From NCBI GenBank assembly GCA_038207745.1, contig JBBQZL010000051.1:1-13671 (forward strand): a stretch of 13,671 bases of DNA, given 5' to 3'. The DNA comes from JBBQZL01 sp038207745. Its GTDB lineage: Bacteria; Actinomycetota; Thermoleophilia; Solirubrobacterales; 70-9. A program made the position numbers and the translations under genes. The notes beneath the pieces are model-generated. The model did no database searches, was not told the origin of the DNA, and worked only from the letters and a program-made list of their open reading frames with translations. Positions 12,409-13,671 of this stretch are shown in pieces; within the stretch, counting starts at the first letter, position 1; each line of letters begins with the position of its first letter.

Positions 12409-13671
12409 TTGGCGTTCAGCCAGTCCGGTCCGACGCCGCTGTCGACGACAAGGGGCGGCTCGAGGTCATAGGCGGCAACCATCTCGCGCTCGACAATTTC
12501 TACGGCCCGATCCATCTCTCCCGAGGGACCCTCGAACAGAAGCTCATCGTGGATCTGCAGGATCAACCGGATCTCGAGACCCTCGTCACGCAGCGCCAGC
12601 CGGCAGCGGACCATCGCCACCTTGATGATGTCTGCGGCGGTTCCCTGGATCACCGTGTTGACTGCCAGGCGTTCGCCGAGCCGGCGGGTGTTGGGGTTGC
12701 CGGAGCGCAACTCCGGGATCTGACGTCGACGGCCCATCAGCGTGGTCACGTGACCCTCTTCCATTGCCTTCCCGATCGTCTTCTCACGGAACTCCTGGAC
12801 TGCCGGGAAGCGCTCCAGGTAGCGGGTTACGAATTCCTCGGCCTCGGCTCGTGGGATGTTGAGGCGGTCCGCGAGGCCGAAACCGGTCAACCCGTAGACG
12901 ATCCCGAAGTTGACCATCTTCGCCTTTGATCGCTGCCCGACACCAACGTCATCGCGATCGATCCCGAATACCTCTGCGGCAGTGGCCGCGTGGACGTCAT
13001 CGCCTGCCTCGAAGATCTCCTTGAGCACCGGTTCGTCGGCGACGTGGGCGAGGACCCTGAGCTCAACCTGGCTGTAGTCGGCCGAAAGCAAGAGCGAACC
13101 CGGCTCGGCGACGAAACAGCCGCGAACCGGTCGGCCGAGATCAGACCGGATCGGGATGTTCTGCAGGTTCGGGTTGGTGCTGGAAAGCCTCCCGGTTGCC
13201 GCCCCCGCCTGATTGAAGGTGGTGTGTATCCGGCCTGTCTCCGGATCGATCAGCAGCGGCAGCGAGTCGAGGTAGGTGCTCTTCAGCTTTGAGAGCTCTC
13301 GCCACTCCTCGATCTTGGCGACGATCGCGTGTTCGTCGCGGATCTGCGCCAGCACCCTGGCATCGGTCGAGAATCCGGTCTTGCCCTTTCTCTTGCGGGT
13401 GAGTCCGAGTTCCTCGAAGAGCACCTGCCCGACCTGCTGAGGTGAGCCGATCGTGAACTCGCGACCGGCAAGCTCGTGGATCTCCGATTGGAGCGTCGCG
13501 ATCTTCTCGGCAAACCCGGAGCCGACCCCGGCAAGGCGCTCGGCATCGAGCTTGACTCCGGTTCGCTCCATCTCGGCCAACGCCTCGAGGACCGGCATCT
13601 CGACCTCGCCAAGCAGTGCGGCCAACCCCTGCTCCTCCAGCCGGGGCTTCTGCCACCCTGCCAGGGCCCAG
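12405..13671 (-). CDS. polA: DNA polymerase I (N-terminal part beyond window)
   Basis: PolA fills gaps after excision repair and removes RNA primers. The window holds the last 422 residues, essentially the family A polymerase domain; the frame is open to the right edge (WALAGWQKPRLEEQG), so the 5' end and the nuclease domains are outside. Visible are the thumb region (LRKRKGKTGFSTDARVL-like), TGRLSSTNPNLQNIPIR, motif A ADYSQVELRVLAH, the O-helix RSKAKMVNFGIVYG with Lys, Phe and Tyr in the positions of E. coli K758, F762 and Y766, and motif C QIHDELLFE. Phe at the second position predicts discrimination against dideoxynucleotides. It ends at TGA 12407-12405, overlapping a possible small frame, and converges with the flavoprotein gene. 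Confidence 0.97.
   Translation of the reverse strand, partial: WALAGWQKPRLEEQGLAALLGEVEMPVLEALAEMERTGVKLDAERLAGVGSGFAEKIATLQSEIHELAGREFTIGSPQQVGQVLFEELGLTRKRKGKTGFSTDARVLAQIRDEHAIVAKIEEWRELSKLKSTYLDSLPLLIDPETGRIHTTFNQAGAATGRLSSTNPNLQNIPIRSDLGRPVRGCFVAEPGSLLLSADYSQVELRVLAHVADEPVLKEIFEAGDDVHAATAAEVFGIDRDDVGVGQRSKAKMVNFGIVYGLTGFGLADRLNIPRAEAEEFVTRYLERFPAVQEFREKTIGKAMEEGHVTTLMGRRRQIPELRSGNPNTRRLGERLAVNTVIQGTAADIIKVAMVRCRLALRDEGLEIRLILQIHDELLFEGPSGEMDRAVEIVEREMVAAYDLEPPLVVDSGVGPDWLNAK

Noticed and set aside
12008..12625. 205-residue plus-strand open frame across the polA 3' end
   Set aside because: It overlaps the flavoprotein 3' end out of frame and runs antisense through polA; it is Arg/Ser/Pro-rich without domain features.

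Overview
The window is high-GC, gene-dense chromosomal DNA that looks actinobacterial. The gene set polA, rpsA, coaE, uvrB, a DHA2-type MFS exporter and uvrA matches, from memory, the order around polA-rpsA-coaE-uvrB-uvrA in Mycobacterium tuberculosis. Several smaller genes have features I associate with Thermoleophilia/Solirubrobacterales: a DivIVA-like protein with a characteristic C-terminal motif, a collagen-like Gly-X-Y protein with a short Cys-containing head, and an RTX-like C-terminal remnant. The class-level assignment is an inference. No tRNA, rRNA, CRISPR array, insertion sequence or convincing rho-independent terminator was seen, and no gene-free stretch exceeds 300 bases.

Layout from left to right. 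1-2339 (minus) is uvrA, cut by the window edge, with a consensus Gram-positive/actinobacterial SOS (LexA) box over its promoter. 2414-3001 (minus) is a DivIVA-like coiled-coil protein. 3046-3564 (minus) is an exported or membrane-anchored protein ending in 30 uninterrupted Gly-X-Y triplets. 3598-5607 (minus) is uvrB. 5707-6087 (plus) is a small DoxX-like membrane protein. It converges with, and overlaps by 15 bases, the end of a minus-strand operon that runs from 10746 down to 6073: rpsA, coaE, a membrane-anchored SLT lytic transglycosylase, an MFS exporter and a single-pass conserved hypothetical protein. 10954-12126 (plus) is a geranylgeranyl-reductase-like flavoprotein inserted in inverse orientation between rpsA and polA. 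12151-12408 (minus) is a short reading frame with a decayed RTX-like calcium-binding motif, overlapping the stop of polA as GTGA. 12405-13671 (minus) is the polymerase half of polA, cut by the window edge.

How the genes fit together. UvrA and UvrB recognise lesions in nucleotide excision repair, and DNA polymerase I fills the gap after excision. rpsA and coaE are housekeeping genes that travel with this cluster in actinobacteria. The rpsA transcription unit here appears to extend into envelope genes, and a collagen-like gene and a DivIVA-like gene sit between uvrB and uvrA. The points most worth a second look are the SOS-box promoter of uvrA together with its apparent lack of a canonical start codon, the promoter that places the collagen-like gene on a leaderless transcript, the roughly 130-base rpsA leader, the RTX remnant behind polA, and a strong local excess of GATC sites. 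I see no clearly new defence or mobile system.
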